A DNA stretch of 38,948 bases from Acidobacteriota bacterium. GTDB taxonomy: Bacteria; Acidobacteriota; Blastocatellia; RBC074. Of this stretch, positions 1-9,200 are shown piece by piece; position 1 is the stretch's first letter; each line of letters begins with the position of its first letter. The notes below the pieces were generated by a model that saw nothing but the letters and a program-made list of their open reading frames with translations, searched no databases and was not told the origin of the DNA. The stretch lies in assembly GCA_022072205.1 (NCBI GenBank), contig JAJVID010000045.1, positions 1-38,948 of the forward strand, in the 5' to 3' direction. The position numbers and the translations under genes are program-made.

Positions 1-81
1 AACCCCACAAAAATGGGGCCAGTGACCGTCGCCACGTTCGATGATACTTGCGGCAACCTGATCCAGATCGCGCAGAAGTAA
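1..81 (+). CDS. VOC/glyoxalase family protein, C-terminal fragment
   Basis: The first 27 codons of the window are open in frame 1 and end at TAA 79-81. The peptide reads GPVTVATFDDTCGNLIQIAQ near its end. This strongly resembles the last beta strand of VOC (glyoxalase/bleomycin-resistance/dioxygenase fold) proteins, where the Asp-Asp-Thr-Cys-Gly-Asn-Leu run precedes the terminal strand. The rest of the gene lies left of the window, so substrate and metal ligands cannot be judged. The next gene starts 42 bases downstream on the same strand, which would allow co-transcription. The identification rests on one short motif. Confidence 0.6.
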   Translation, partial: NPTKMGPVTVATFDDTCGNLIQIAQK

Positions 82-123
82 CGCGCGTTCACTCAGGAGG
101 TAGAAGGAACAATGAGGGGGTAA

Positions 124-342
124 ATGGATCAAATGAAAGATGGCGTCAAACGTTCGATTGTTCGCTGGGTTCACATCGTCCTTGCCATTCCGATCATCGG
201 TTATATTTATAGTCCGTTTGAAGAAATTCCGAATTACGCTCCCGCTGTTCGGTTTGTCTTCCTTCCTGTCATGGTCCTTTCGGGACTTTGGATGTGGAAA
301 GGCCATGTCCTTCGACGACTTATTTCGAAAAGATCGGCTTAA
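124..342 (+). CDS. Small integral membrane protein, unknown function
   Basis: This 72-residue protein has two hydrophobic segments, about residues 14-30 ([16 protein letters not shown]) and 43-59 ([17 protein letters not shown]). They are separated by a short acidic loop ([10 protein letters not shown]), and the protein ends in a basic tail ([10 protein letters not shown]). That is the layout of a two-helix inner-membrane protein. It resembles a conserved uncharacterised family that I recognise only by its pattern. A purine-rich AGGGGG run lies just before ATG 124. A second in-frame ATG at 133 has more conventional spacing to it and may be the true start. The stop codon TAA 340-342 lies inside the left half of an attC-like palindrome (337-393). 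No function can be assigned. Confidence 0.6.
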   Translation: MDQMKDGVKRSIVRWVHIVLAIPIIGYIYSPFEEIPNYAPAVRFVFLPVMVLSGLWMWKGHVLRRLISKRSA

Positions 343-393
343 CACGACGCTGCAGCGAACCGGCCACGCGGTCGCTGAGCTTGAACGCTAGGC
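337..393 (+). other. attC-like imperfect palindrome (integron cassette recombination site candidate)
   Basis: The left end GCTTAAC (337-343) fits the attC R'' consensus RYYYAAC and contains the preceding gene's stop codon. The right end GCTAGGC (387-393) differs from R' GTTRRRY by one base. Inside, the left arm GCTGCAGCGAACCG pairs with the right arm (read as its complement GCTCAGCGACCG) with extra unpaired bases in the left arm. Extrahelical bases on one arm are characteristic of attC hairpins. No integrase gene is visible, so this could be a lone attC or a chance palindrome. Confidence 0.45.
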
Positions 394-428
394 GGCATGA
401 ACTACCCTATCGGAGGTACTTTTACGAA

Positions 429-1808
429 ATGCGACCACTTCGGTATTTCATCAACGTCACAGTAGCGATGTTCTGCGTCGCCGGGTTCGCCGCGTCCATT
501 TGTTCCGGCGCTCTGGCGGACGAGAAGGAAGCGCAACAATCGAAACTGTATACGCCTCAACCTGAGCACGAGATCCTAAAGAGATTTGAAGGCGAATGGC
601 GATTCGAAAAGTTCTTAGTGGCCGCTGACGGCTCGACGTCCGGCAAACTCGGCGCTGGCAAGATTACCGCCGAGTTGTTAGGCGGTTTCTTCGTCGTCTC
701 CAAATGGTCCGGTAACGTTTATGACACTGACTACGCCGCTGTTCAAACTCTGGGATACGACGTGGACAAGAAGGCGTACTCCGGTCTCTGGATTGACAAC
801 ACCATGAGTTATCAATGGCAGCTTCACGGTTCATTGGAGGTTGACAGTAAGGAACTCGTCATCACAGCCAGTGGCCCCGGCCCGAGCGGCGGCATTCGCC
901 AATTTCGTGAACGTTACCAATTCAAATCCGCCGACTCGATCACCATTGTCGGCGAGACGTTGCAAGACAAGAAATGGGTTAAGTTCATCACTACCCAGCT
1001 CACGCGGAAGGAGAAGGCGGCAAAGGAGACGAACAAGATGATGCATGCAAGCGGAACGTTTGAAGTAGAGTTGACCCCGCAGGACGACAAAACCGGCGGC
1101 CTGCCGCGCGGCAGGATGTTGATCAAGAAGAAATTTCACGGCGACCTGGATGCGGCCAGCGAAGGCCAGATGCTGGCGCTGATGACATCCGTCAAGGACT
1201 CGGCTGGTTACGTCGCCATCGAGCGGGTCAGCGGAACGCTGCAGGGCCGCAAGGGCAGCTTCGCGCTTCAGCACAACGGGACGATGGCGCGCGGCGCTCA
1301 GCGATTGATCATTACGGTCGTGCCGGATTCGGGCACGGACGAGTTGACAGGATTGACGGGCGAGATGGCCATCAGGATCGCCGACGGCAAGCATTATTAC
1401 GAATTCGACTACTCGCTCGATCAAGCCGGCGGCGATCAGGCGCAAGAAGAACTGTTGCGCCTGGAAAAAGAATTTACGCAGGCGATTGTCAAAAATGACG
1501 CGCCAGCGATCGGACGGTTCGTGGCCGACGACTGGGTGATCATTGATCCCGACGGAGGCGTGATTGACAGGACGCGCTTCCTCGATGTGATCAAGTCAGG
1601 CGCCTTGACCCACTCGATGATGGAATCCGAGGACCTCAGAGTTCGCATCTACGGCGATACGGCGACTGTCACAGGGCTGACCACAGCCAAAGGCAAGTTT
1701 ATGGGGCAGGAGTTCACCACGCAGGAGCGCTCGACCGATGTGTTTGTGAAGCGAAATGGACGATGGCAATGCGTTCTGACGCAGCTAACGCGATTCACGA
1801 AGAAATAG
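429..1808 (+). CDS. Secreted DUF1579-DUF3224-DUF4440 three-domain protein
   Basis: ATG 429 is chosen because it gives a clear signal peptide (residues 1-30, hydrophobic [16 protein letters not shown], cleavage after ALA before DEKEAQ) and because GGAGG lies at 412-416. The frame is open further upstream, but that part overlaps the preceding gene. The mature protein has three parts. Residues about 45-195 look like DUF1579 ([13 protein letters not shown], then the [15 protein letters not shown] strand). Residues about 204-330 look like DUF3224 ([42 protein letters not shown]). Residues about 338-455 look like the DUF4440/SnoaL NTF2-like fold ([40 protein letters not shown]). None of these has a defined reaction here. 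They are small barrel or cone folds that often bind hydrophobic ligands, and catalysis is not established. The export signal implies action outside the cytoplasm. Confidence 0.75.
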   Translation: MRPLRYFINVTVAMFCVAGFAASICSGALADEKEAQQSKLYTPQPEHEILKRFEGEWRFEKFLVAADGSTSGKLGAGKITAELLGGFFVVSKWSGNVYDTDYAAVQTLGYDVDKKAYSGLWIDNTMSYQWQLHGSLEVDSKELVITASGPGPSGGIRQFRERYQFKSADSITIVGETLQDKKWVKFITTQLTRKEKAAKETNKMMHASGTFEVELTPQDDKTGGLPRGRMLIKKKFHGDLDAASEGQMLALMTSVKDSAGYVAIERVSGTLQGRKGSFALQHNGTMARGAQRLIITVVPDSGTDELTGLTGEMAIRIADGKHYYEFDYSLDQAGGDQAQEELLRLEKEFTQAIVKNDAPAIGRFVADDWVIIDPDGGVIDRTRFLDVIKSGALTHSMMESEDLRVRIYGDTATVTGLTTAKGKFMGQEFTTQERSTDVFVKRNGRWQCVLTQLTRFTKK

Positions 1809-1825
1809 GAAGCGGGTGATTGACG

Positions 1826-2641
1826 ATGAAAAAGTCTGGCAAGTTGAACAACGCTGAAGGCGCCCCCAACGGCGCCGACCAGATCGTCGCGTATTCGCAA
1901 GCTCAACCGCTCGCGCTTCGTACGATCTGCGATTTCCTGCGCGAGTTGATTGATGCGGCGCTTCCCAAGGCCACCTCCAAGGTATGGCATGGCAGCCCCG
2001 TGTGGTTCATTGATGACAATCCCGTTGTCGGTTACAGCGCGACCGCGAAGGCCGTCAACCTCTTGTTCTGGAATGGACAGGCGTTTGACGAGGCTGGTCT
2101 CAAACCCGTAGGCAAACACCGGGCGGCGCAGGCTACGTTCGTCGCCGTCGCCGAGATCGCCCCCACGGTCGTTCGCCGCTGGCTGAAGAAGGCCCGGTCG
2201 GATGTCTTCGACTCGAATGCGTTTTTTAAGAAACTACGCGAAGGAACAGAGAATGGAATGAGCGCGAAGAAAAAGCCCGGGACTGTAGACGAATACATCG
2301 AAAGTCTGCCAACGGATACCAGGAAAACTTTGCTGGCATTGCGGGCAATCATCAGGAAAGCGGTTCCCGGCGCGACAGAACTGTTTAATTACGACATCCC
2401 TGCCTACGCGTTAGTGAAAGGCGGAAAACGAGACAAGCAAATCATGATCGCCGGGTACAAGGCCTTTGTCGGGTTTTACCCTGGCTCCGGCGTTTTGGAG
2501 CATTTCTCAGAAGAATTGGCAGACTACAAAGTCGGGAAGGCTTCCGTACAGTTCCCCAACGATCAGCCGTTGCCCAAGAAGTTGATCGTTGAAATCATTC
2601 AGTTCAAGAAAAGCCTTTTGACCGATTCGTCAAAATCGTAA
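1826..2641 (+). CDS. Tandem DUF1801 (YdhG-like) protein
   Basis: This 271-residue cytoplasmic protein is made of two DUF1801 domains. The first, about residues 15-140, contains ADQIVAYSQAQPLALRTICDFLRELI and ATSKVWHGSPVWFI. The second, about 150-265, contains TVDEYIESLPTDTRKTLLALRAIIRKAVPGA, FNYDIPAYALVKGG and GFYPGSGVLEHF. Each half is the length of a normal stand-alone DUF1801 protein. An in-frame Met at residue 145 (ATG 2258) sits exactly where the second domain would start. The gene may therefore be a fusion of two neighbouring genes. ATG 1826 is preferred over TTG 1820, with a GGTGA element just upstream. DUF1801 proteins have an iron-chaperone-like (frataxin-type) fold, and their role is unsettled. 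The gap from the previous gene is only 17 bases, suggesting one transcript. Confidence 0.75.
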   Translation: MKKSGKLNNAEGAPNGADQIVAYSQAQPLALRTICDFLRELIDAALPKATSKVWHGSPVWFIDDNPVVGYSATAKAVNLLFWNGQAFDEAGLKPVGKHRAAQATFVAVAEIAPTVVRRWLKKARSDVFDSNAFFKKLREGTENGMSAKKKPGTVDEYIESLPTDTRKTLLALRAIIRKAVPGATELFNYDIPAYALVKGGKRDKQIMIAGYKAFVGFYPGSGVLEHFSEELADYKVGKASVQFPNDQPLPKKLIVEIIQFKKSLLTDSSKS

Positions 2642-2685
2642 AGCGAACCGAAGCGTTAGGCTCAGTTGTTGGAGAGGAAAGAAAC

Positions 2686-2901
2686 ATGCGCAAATTGCTC
2701 GTTTTCAATAACGTGACGTTGGATGGTTACTCTGTATACAAAAACGGCGATATGAGCTGGGCTCACAAAGATGATCCGGAGTGGAATGCGTTTGTCGCAG
2801 AAAACGCCAGCGGCGGAGGCGAGCTTATATTTGGCAGGGTTACCTATGACCTGATGGTAAGCTTCTGGCCGACGCCTTTTGCAATCGAGACGAACCGGTG
2901 A
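2686..2901 (+). pseudogene. Truncated RibD/dihydrofolate-reductase-like protein
   Basis: The 71-residue reading frame has a good ribosome site (GGAGAGGAAA at 2671-2680) and a clear family N-terminus. LLVFNNVTLDGY, the acidic GDMSWAHKDD block, GGELIFGRVTYDLM and SFWPTP are typical of small RibD C-terminal/DHFR-like reductases. Those are normally around 180 residues. Here the frame stops at TGA 2899-2901, right after the SFWPTP...N segment, and the remaining two thirds of the fold are absent from the 16 bases before the oppositely oriented S46 peptidase gene ends. It is most simply a 3'-truncated remnant and is probably non-functional. Confidence 0.7.
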
Positions 2902-2917
2902 GTTGATTTCCGATGGC

Positions 2918-4996
<2,079 letters not shown>

Positions 4997-5008
4997 AAGT
5001 TCACCTTC

Positions 5009-5096
5009 CCTGGGAGCGCACGCATCCTTGCGTGCAAAGCTTCCGCCAATCGGCGCTTACCCGGAGCCAGGCGCGCAAGGATGCGCGCCCCCCAGG
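5009..5096. repeat. Inverted pair of a GC-rich dispersed repeat
   Basis: Two near-identical copies of a roughly 27-base element lie in opposite orientation: 5009-5035 (starting CCTGGGAGCGCACGCATCC) and 5071-5096 (the complement starts CCTGGGGGGCGCGCATCC). Each copy also has an internal short palindrome (GCACGC...GCGTGC; GCGCGC...GCGCGC). The pair can fold into a long hairpin just upstream of the S46 peptidase start. A third, related copy lies inside the kinase gene at 8065-8091, which supports a mobile or dispersed repeat family. Confidence 0.65.
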
Positions 5097-5097
5097 T

Positions 5098-5439
5098 TCA
5101 GGCGCCGAAACTGTTAATAGCCTGCTGCTCCTTGTCAAAGATTTCCAGCATCTCCGTCAGGTTGGTTACTGCGAGAAGGCCACGCAGATTCGGCGGGACT
5201 TCGGCCAGCTTCAAAATGCCTTCGCAATCCGCGACCATTCTTTGCGACTTCACCAGTTCGCCCAGCCCCGTGCTGTCCATCCGCGAGCAATCGGCCAAAT
5301 TGACCACGAACAGTCGGTCGCCCGCCTGCAATCGCTCGCGCATCAGTTGCGAAAGACGTTCGGTCTGCCGGTCAATGACTGCCTGGCCTTCAATTTTGAT
5401 GGTCGTGATTCTGCCTATCCTTCGTTCACTTATTTCCAT
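5098..5439 (-). CDS. STAS-domain anti-sigma-factor antagonist
   Basis: The 113-residue protein is a single STAS domain (SpoIIAA/RsbV type). The core CSRMDSTGLGELV contains Ser56, the expected phosphorylation site for a partner-switching kinase. Flanking strands RITTIKIEGQAVID and LFVVNLADC fit the fold. In the family the unphosphorylated form binds an anti-sigma kinase and frees a sigma factor. No RsbW-like kinase is adjacent, so the partner is unknown. ATG 5439 is preferred because AGAGG lies 5 bases before it. The longer frame from 5472 would overlap the upstream gene and add a non-conserved tail. It is the penultimate gene of a tightly packed run: kinase-ATPase, nucleotidyltransferase, small protein, STAS. 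Confidence 0.88.
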   Translation of the reverse strand: MEISERRIGRITTIKIEGQAVIDRQTERLSQLMRERLQAGDRLFVVNLADCSRMDSTGLGELVKSQRMVADCEGILKLAEVPPNLRGLLAVTNLTEMLEIFDKEQQAINSFGA

Positions 5440-5458
5440 TTCATCCTCTGTTATGGCG

Positions 5459-5704
5459 CTATGGCGCCTCAACCCTGCGTTTCAGATATTCAACGAAAGC
5501 CCGGACGTCAACTTCGTCTCCATAAAACCGCTCGCACAACCTGGCTTTGATTTCAATTTCAGAAAGTCCGGGCGGGAATGAAGCCAGCGCCATCTCCCGC
5601 GCAACGTCGAACATACGGCTGCCCATCAGCACGCGCTCGGCCCCGGATCGCGCCAACATTTTGTCGCGCATAAGCTCAGCAATCTCCGGCGAAGTGTCAT
5701 TCAT
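5459..5704 (-). CDS. Small protein paired with a nucleotidyltransferase
   Basis: This 81-residue acidic/basic mixed, probably helical protein has no membrane segment and no metal motif. Visible features are an N-terminal helix (SPEIAELMRDKMLARSGAER), a central FPPGLSEIEIKARLCERFYG and a short tail. It overlaps the nucleotidyltransferase gene upstream by 8 bases (5697-5704), so translation is very likely coupled, and it ends 19 bases before the STAS start. I recognise the pairing with a MntA/AbiEii-like nucleotidyltransferase as recurrent in environmental genomes, but I know of no assigned function. A toxin-antitoxin role is possible but unproven. Confidence 0.65.
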   Translation of the reverse strand: MNDTSPEIAELMRDKMLARSGAERVLMGSRMFDVAREMALASFPPGLSEIEIKARLCERFYGDEVDVRAFVEYLKRRVEAP

Positions 5705-6248
5705 CGTCTGTCATAGCCTCCTCAAGCAATTCCATCACTCCGATCTGTTGCGCCCGGCTGCGCAAGTAATCGGCGTCGCATTCAGCCGTAATGAGATTGC
5801 GAACATCACGCAGTTGCATCTCCGATTTTGAATCTCTGGCCCAATACAGTTTGGAAAGTATCAGGTCTTCCTGGCTGACGATCCAGGTTTGAAAGTCGCC
5901 GAGCGTAATCTTACGTCGCCGGGCAAATTCTTCCCGCCGGTAGTCGCCGCTCTTGAGCACAATGAAATCCACTTTGATGACGCTCTCGTTGTGAATGAGA
6001 TTGAAGATCGAACGCTGCGCAATCGCGCGATGGACGGCCTGCCGGTCAACGTAATAGTCCCCCTCGAACAACCTCACGATCGTTTCAGCGTCCTTCTGAT
6101 CGAGCGCTACCACCAGATCAATATCGCGTGTCATTCGCGGCTGAGCATAATAATGCATCGCCACCGAACCGGTCAGCATAAACGCGATACCGGCGGATTC
6201 GAGCAGTCCGGAAACCTCCCGCAGGATGTCGAGTTCAGTCTGAATCAT
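5697..6248 (-). CDS. Nucleotidyltransferase-fold protein (MntA/AbiEii-like)
   Basis: The 183-residue protein has the polymerase-beta-type nucleotidyltransferase signature. It shows Gly27-Ser28 in LTGSVAMHYY, then Asp42 and Asp44 in MTRDIDLVV, and a likely third acid Asp94 in IKVDFIVL. The C-terminal half is helical (FQTWIVSQEDLILSKLYWARD, LRDVRNLI) and resembles the substrate-binding part of stand-alone nucleotidyltransferases. Such enzymes transfer NMP groups to proteins or small molecules, and several act as antitoxins or phage-defence components. The start ATG 6248 lies within the last codons of the kinase-ATPase gene (14-base overlap), and the end overlaps a small gene. The four genes therefore probably form one coupled transcript. 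The actual target is unknown. Confidence 0.8.
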   Translation of the reverse strand: MIQTELDILREVSGLLESAGIAFMLTGSVAMHYYAQPRMTRDIDLVVALDQKDAETIVRLFEGDYYVDRQAVHRAIAQRSIFNLIHNESVIKVDFIVLKSGDYRREEFARRRKITLGDFQTWIVSQEDLILSKLYWARDSKSEMQLRDVRNLITAECDADYLRSRAQQIGVMELLEEAMTDDE

Positions 6249-9200
6249 ACTCGTCGAGCAATGATTTCGCCTCTTTCAAATCTGGCGTATCGAATCCTTC
6301 GGTGAACCAATCGTGGATTTCAGCCAGCATCGCGCGCGCTTCGGCCTGCTTGCCCTGGCCTTGCCACAAACGCGCAAGGCGAAGCGCGGCGCGCAATTCA
6401 AATGTTTTCGCTCCCTGCCGCCGCGCCGTCTCCATCGCCCGATGAAAACAGTCTTCAGCTTTCGAGCGCAGATTACGGATTGCGGGTTGCGGATTTGACG
6501 AAGCGATTGGCTCTTCCAATCCGCGATCCGCAATCCGCAATCCGCAATCCAACAGAAGGTCGCCTCTCAACAGGTAAAGCTCCCCTTCGTAATAACGCTC
6601 AGCAGAGTGGCGAATCAGTTCCGCCGCTTCGTCCAGCGCGGACATCGCTTCTTCCGCGCGTCCCGCCTGGCCAAGCGCCTGGGCCAGCAGCGCCAGATAA
6701 TTGGTGAGTTGCAATCCGGTTTCCGCCTGGCGATGTGCGGCCAGTCCCAGGCGCATCATCTCCACGCCCTCTTCCGGCCGCCCTTGCATCGCCATCGCCC
6801 ATCCGCTCAGAAGCTGTCCCGTGGCGCGATAGTGCGGCAAACCGTGCTCGTCGGAGAGAGCCAGAATCGTTTCCGCCATCTCGCCGACTCTTTGCGTCAT
6901 TCCGTGTAAGGCTTCGACGAAGGCAGTAATTGAAAGCGTATTGCACAGGCCGAGCGGGTTGCGCGCCTTTTCGGCGATGGCGATGGCCTCACGGGACAGG
7001 CGCCGCCCTTCGTCGGCGTATCCCAGGTAGACCAGCAGACGGCCCAGGTGCGCGCGGTTGAGGATGCCGCCATAAAGAAGGATTTGATGGCCGTGCCGCT
7101 GTTGATCGTAAAGCGCGATGGTTCGCTCGAAATGTTCGCGGGCCGCCACCAGTTCCCCCATGTATTGCACACACAAACCTGTGATCCAGTGAGCCTGTAC
7201 GAGCATCGCGGTGTTTTCATCGCTTTGGGGACTGGCGCCGGTTTGAGCCAGCCGCAGACAATCCTCCGCCAGTTCGCGCGCCTGTTCGTACTCCGCGCGG
7301 ACTACCCGAACGACCGAAAGCCCAAATTGCGCCTGAAAGAGCTGCGCGTGGCCGCCGCTGCGGCGGCAGAGTTCGAGCGCCCGGATGTGTGTCTCCAGAA
7401 CTTCCGAAGCCGCGTACCCCTTGACCATCATCTGCGACAAACCAAGAGTGGTACGCAGGGTGATCTCGATCTTTGCGCGTTCCGGCGAATCGGGCGCCTT
7501 CTCCAACATCGCCAGCCCGCGACGGGCGAGCGCGATGGATTCCTGATTGGCGAATCGGCGCAGCGCGTTACGAGCCGCCGCCAGGAAAAATTCCGAGGCA
7601 GGCAGCCAGTCGCGCGCGGCTTCGTAAAGAACCGCCAGCCGCGACGAGATCGCCGCTGTCTGTTTGCCGTGAAAGCCCCGCAGCGCCTGGGCCACCGCCG
7701 CGCTGAGCGACGCGCGACGCGTCGGGCGAAGCTGCGCATAGAGCGCGTTTTGATAAAGCAGGTGAACGAACCGGTAACGCACAGTCAGCGTGTGATCGGG
7801 AAATTCCTTTTCGCCGATCATCTTCACAAGGCCGTGAACGCGCTCCAAATCTTCCAATCGCTCTTCGACATCTTCAGCGTCGGCCCCGGTCGCCCCCGTC
7901 GCTTTGATGATCACCGCCGAATCGAATTGCGATCCCTGCACGCTGGCCGCCTGAAGCAACCGGCGATCTTCTTCGCTGATCCGCGCGATCTTGCGCTCGA
8001 TCATCCCGCGCACCGATTCTGGCAAGTCGCGCTCGATGTCGTCGAGCGCGCCAGCCAGCGTCCATCTGGGAGCGCGCCCGTCCTGCGCGCCTTCTTCCAT
8101 CGCAATCACTCCGCGATCTCGCAGATAGCGCGACAGGTCGGCCATAAACAGCGGATTGCCTTCGGTCCTGGCGTGAATCAGTTCGGGCAGCTCCGCCGGG
8201 AATTTGTGCTCCGGGAATTCGAGCGCCAGATACTTCTCGACCTCTTCACGACTCAGGAATTCGAGCGCGATTTCGCGGCACAGCCCGCGCGATTGCAACT
8301 CCGGCTTGAGTTGCAGGAAGGGATGCTTCGCCAGCGCCAGATCGGACGGGCGAAAAGTGGCCACGATCAACACGCGCAGGCTGGAGAAGCGGCTCGCCAG
8401 ATAACCCATCAGGTCAATCGTCGAAGCGTCGGCCCAGTGCAGATCGTCGAAGAAAAAGACGAGCGGCTCTTTGCGTGCGGCCTCCTCGACAAACTCGGCC
8501 AGTTCGCGCTTCATTCGCTCCTGCGACGCGGCGCGCTCGGCCTTCAGTTGCGCGGCCGACGATTCGCCCATCGAAAACGGCGCGACCTGGGCGTACCAGG
8601 TCGGCGCTATCTGCCGCATCGTCTGCGCAATTGACGGCGCGCCGAATTGCATCGTCCGCGCCTGCAACGAAATTTCGCCTCGCCGCAGCAGATTCCCCAG
8701 CGCTTCGAGCCACGGCAGATAGCCTTCGGTTCCCGCCAGCCGCTCGGAGCAACGCCCGCGCGCAACCAGACAATCCTGGCCGTAAGCGTCAAGCTCGCCC
8801 AGAAAATCCTCGACCAGCGATGTCTTGCCAATGCCCGGCTCGCCCGCCACGCACACCAGCAGTCCGCGCCCCGCGTTGGCTGAATCGAACGCCGCCTGCA
8901 ACTCAGCGCGCTCCTTTTCGCGCCCGACTGTGTGACGAGGAGGGCGCGAGAGCGCGGGGGCGCGGGATCGGGAGATCAGTTCGGGTTTCGCCTCCTCGTC
9001 CCATCCCTCGCTTCCCCGTTCTCCCGCTCTTCTCGCCTCTTTGATCGCCGCCACCACTTCCTTCGCTGATGGCCGCAGCCGCGCGTCTTTCTCAAGCATT
9101 TGAAGGATGAGCGATTCGAGCGGCGCCGGCGTCTCCGGATTCAGGCGCGACGGAGCGAGCGGCGTTTCGGTCGTGATGGCCTGCAACATTCCCAGCAGCG

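Noticed and set aside
5009..5096. Inverted repeat pair as ends of an insertion sequence
   Set aside because: The arms are only 35 bases apart with no transposase between them, and a related copy occurs alone in the kinase gene.
6471..6550. Heptamer array as a CRISPR-like repeat
   Set aside because: The units are 7 bases, contiguous and inverted, with no spacers, and they lie in a coding frame.
7048..8634. 528-codon + strand open frame opposite the kinase-ATPase gene
   Set aside because: It is antisense to the conserved ATPase and helical region, with Arg-rich composition typical of shadow frames.
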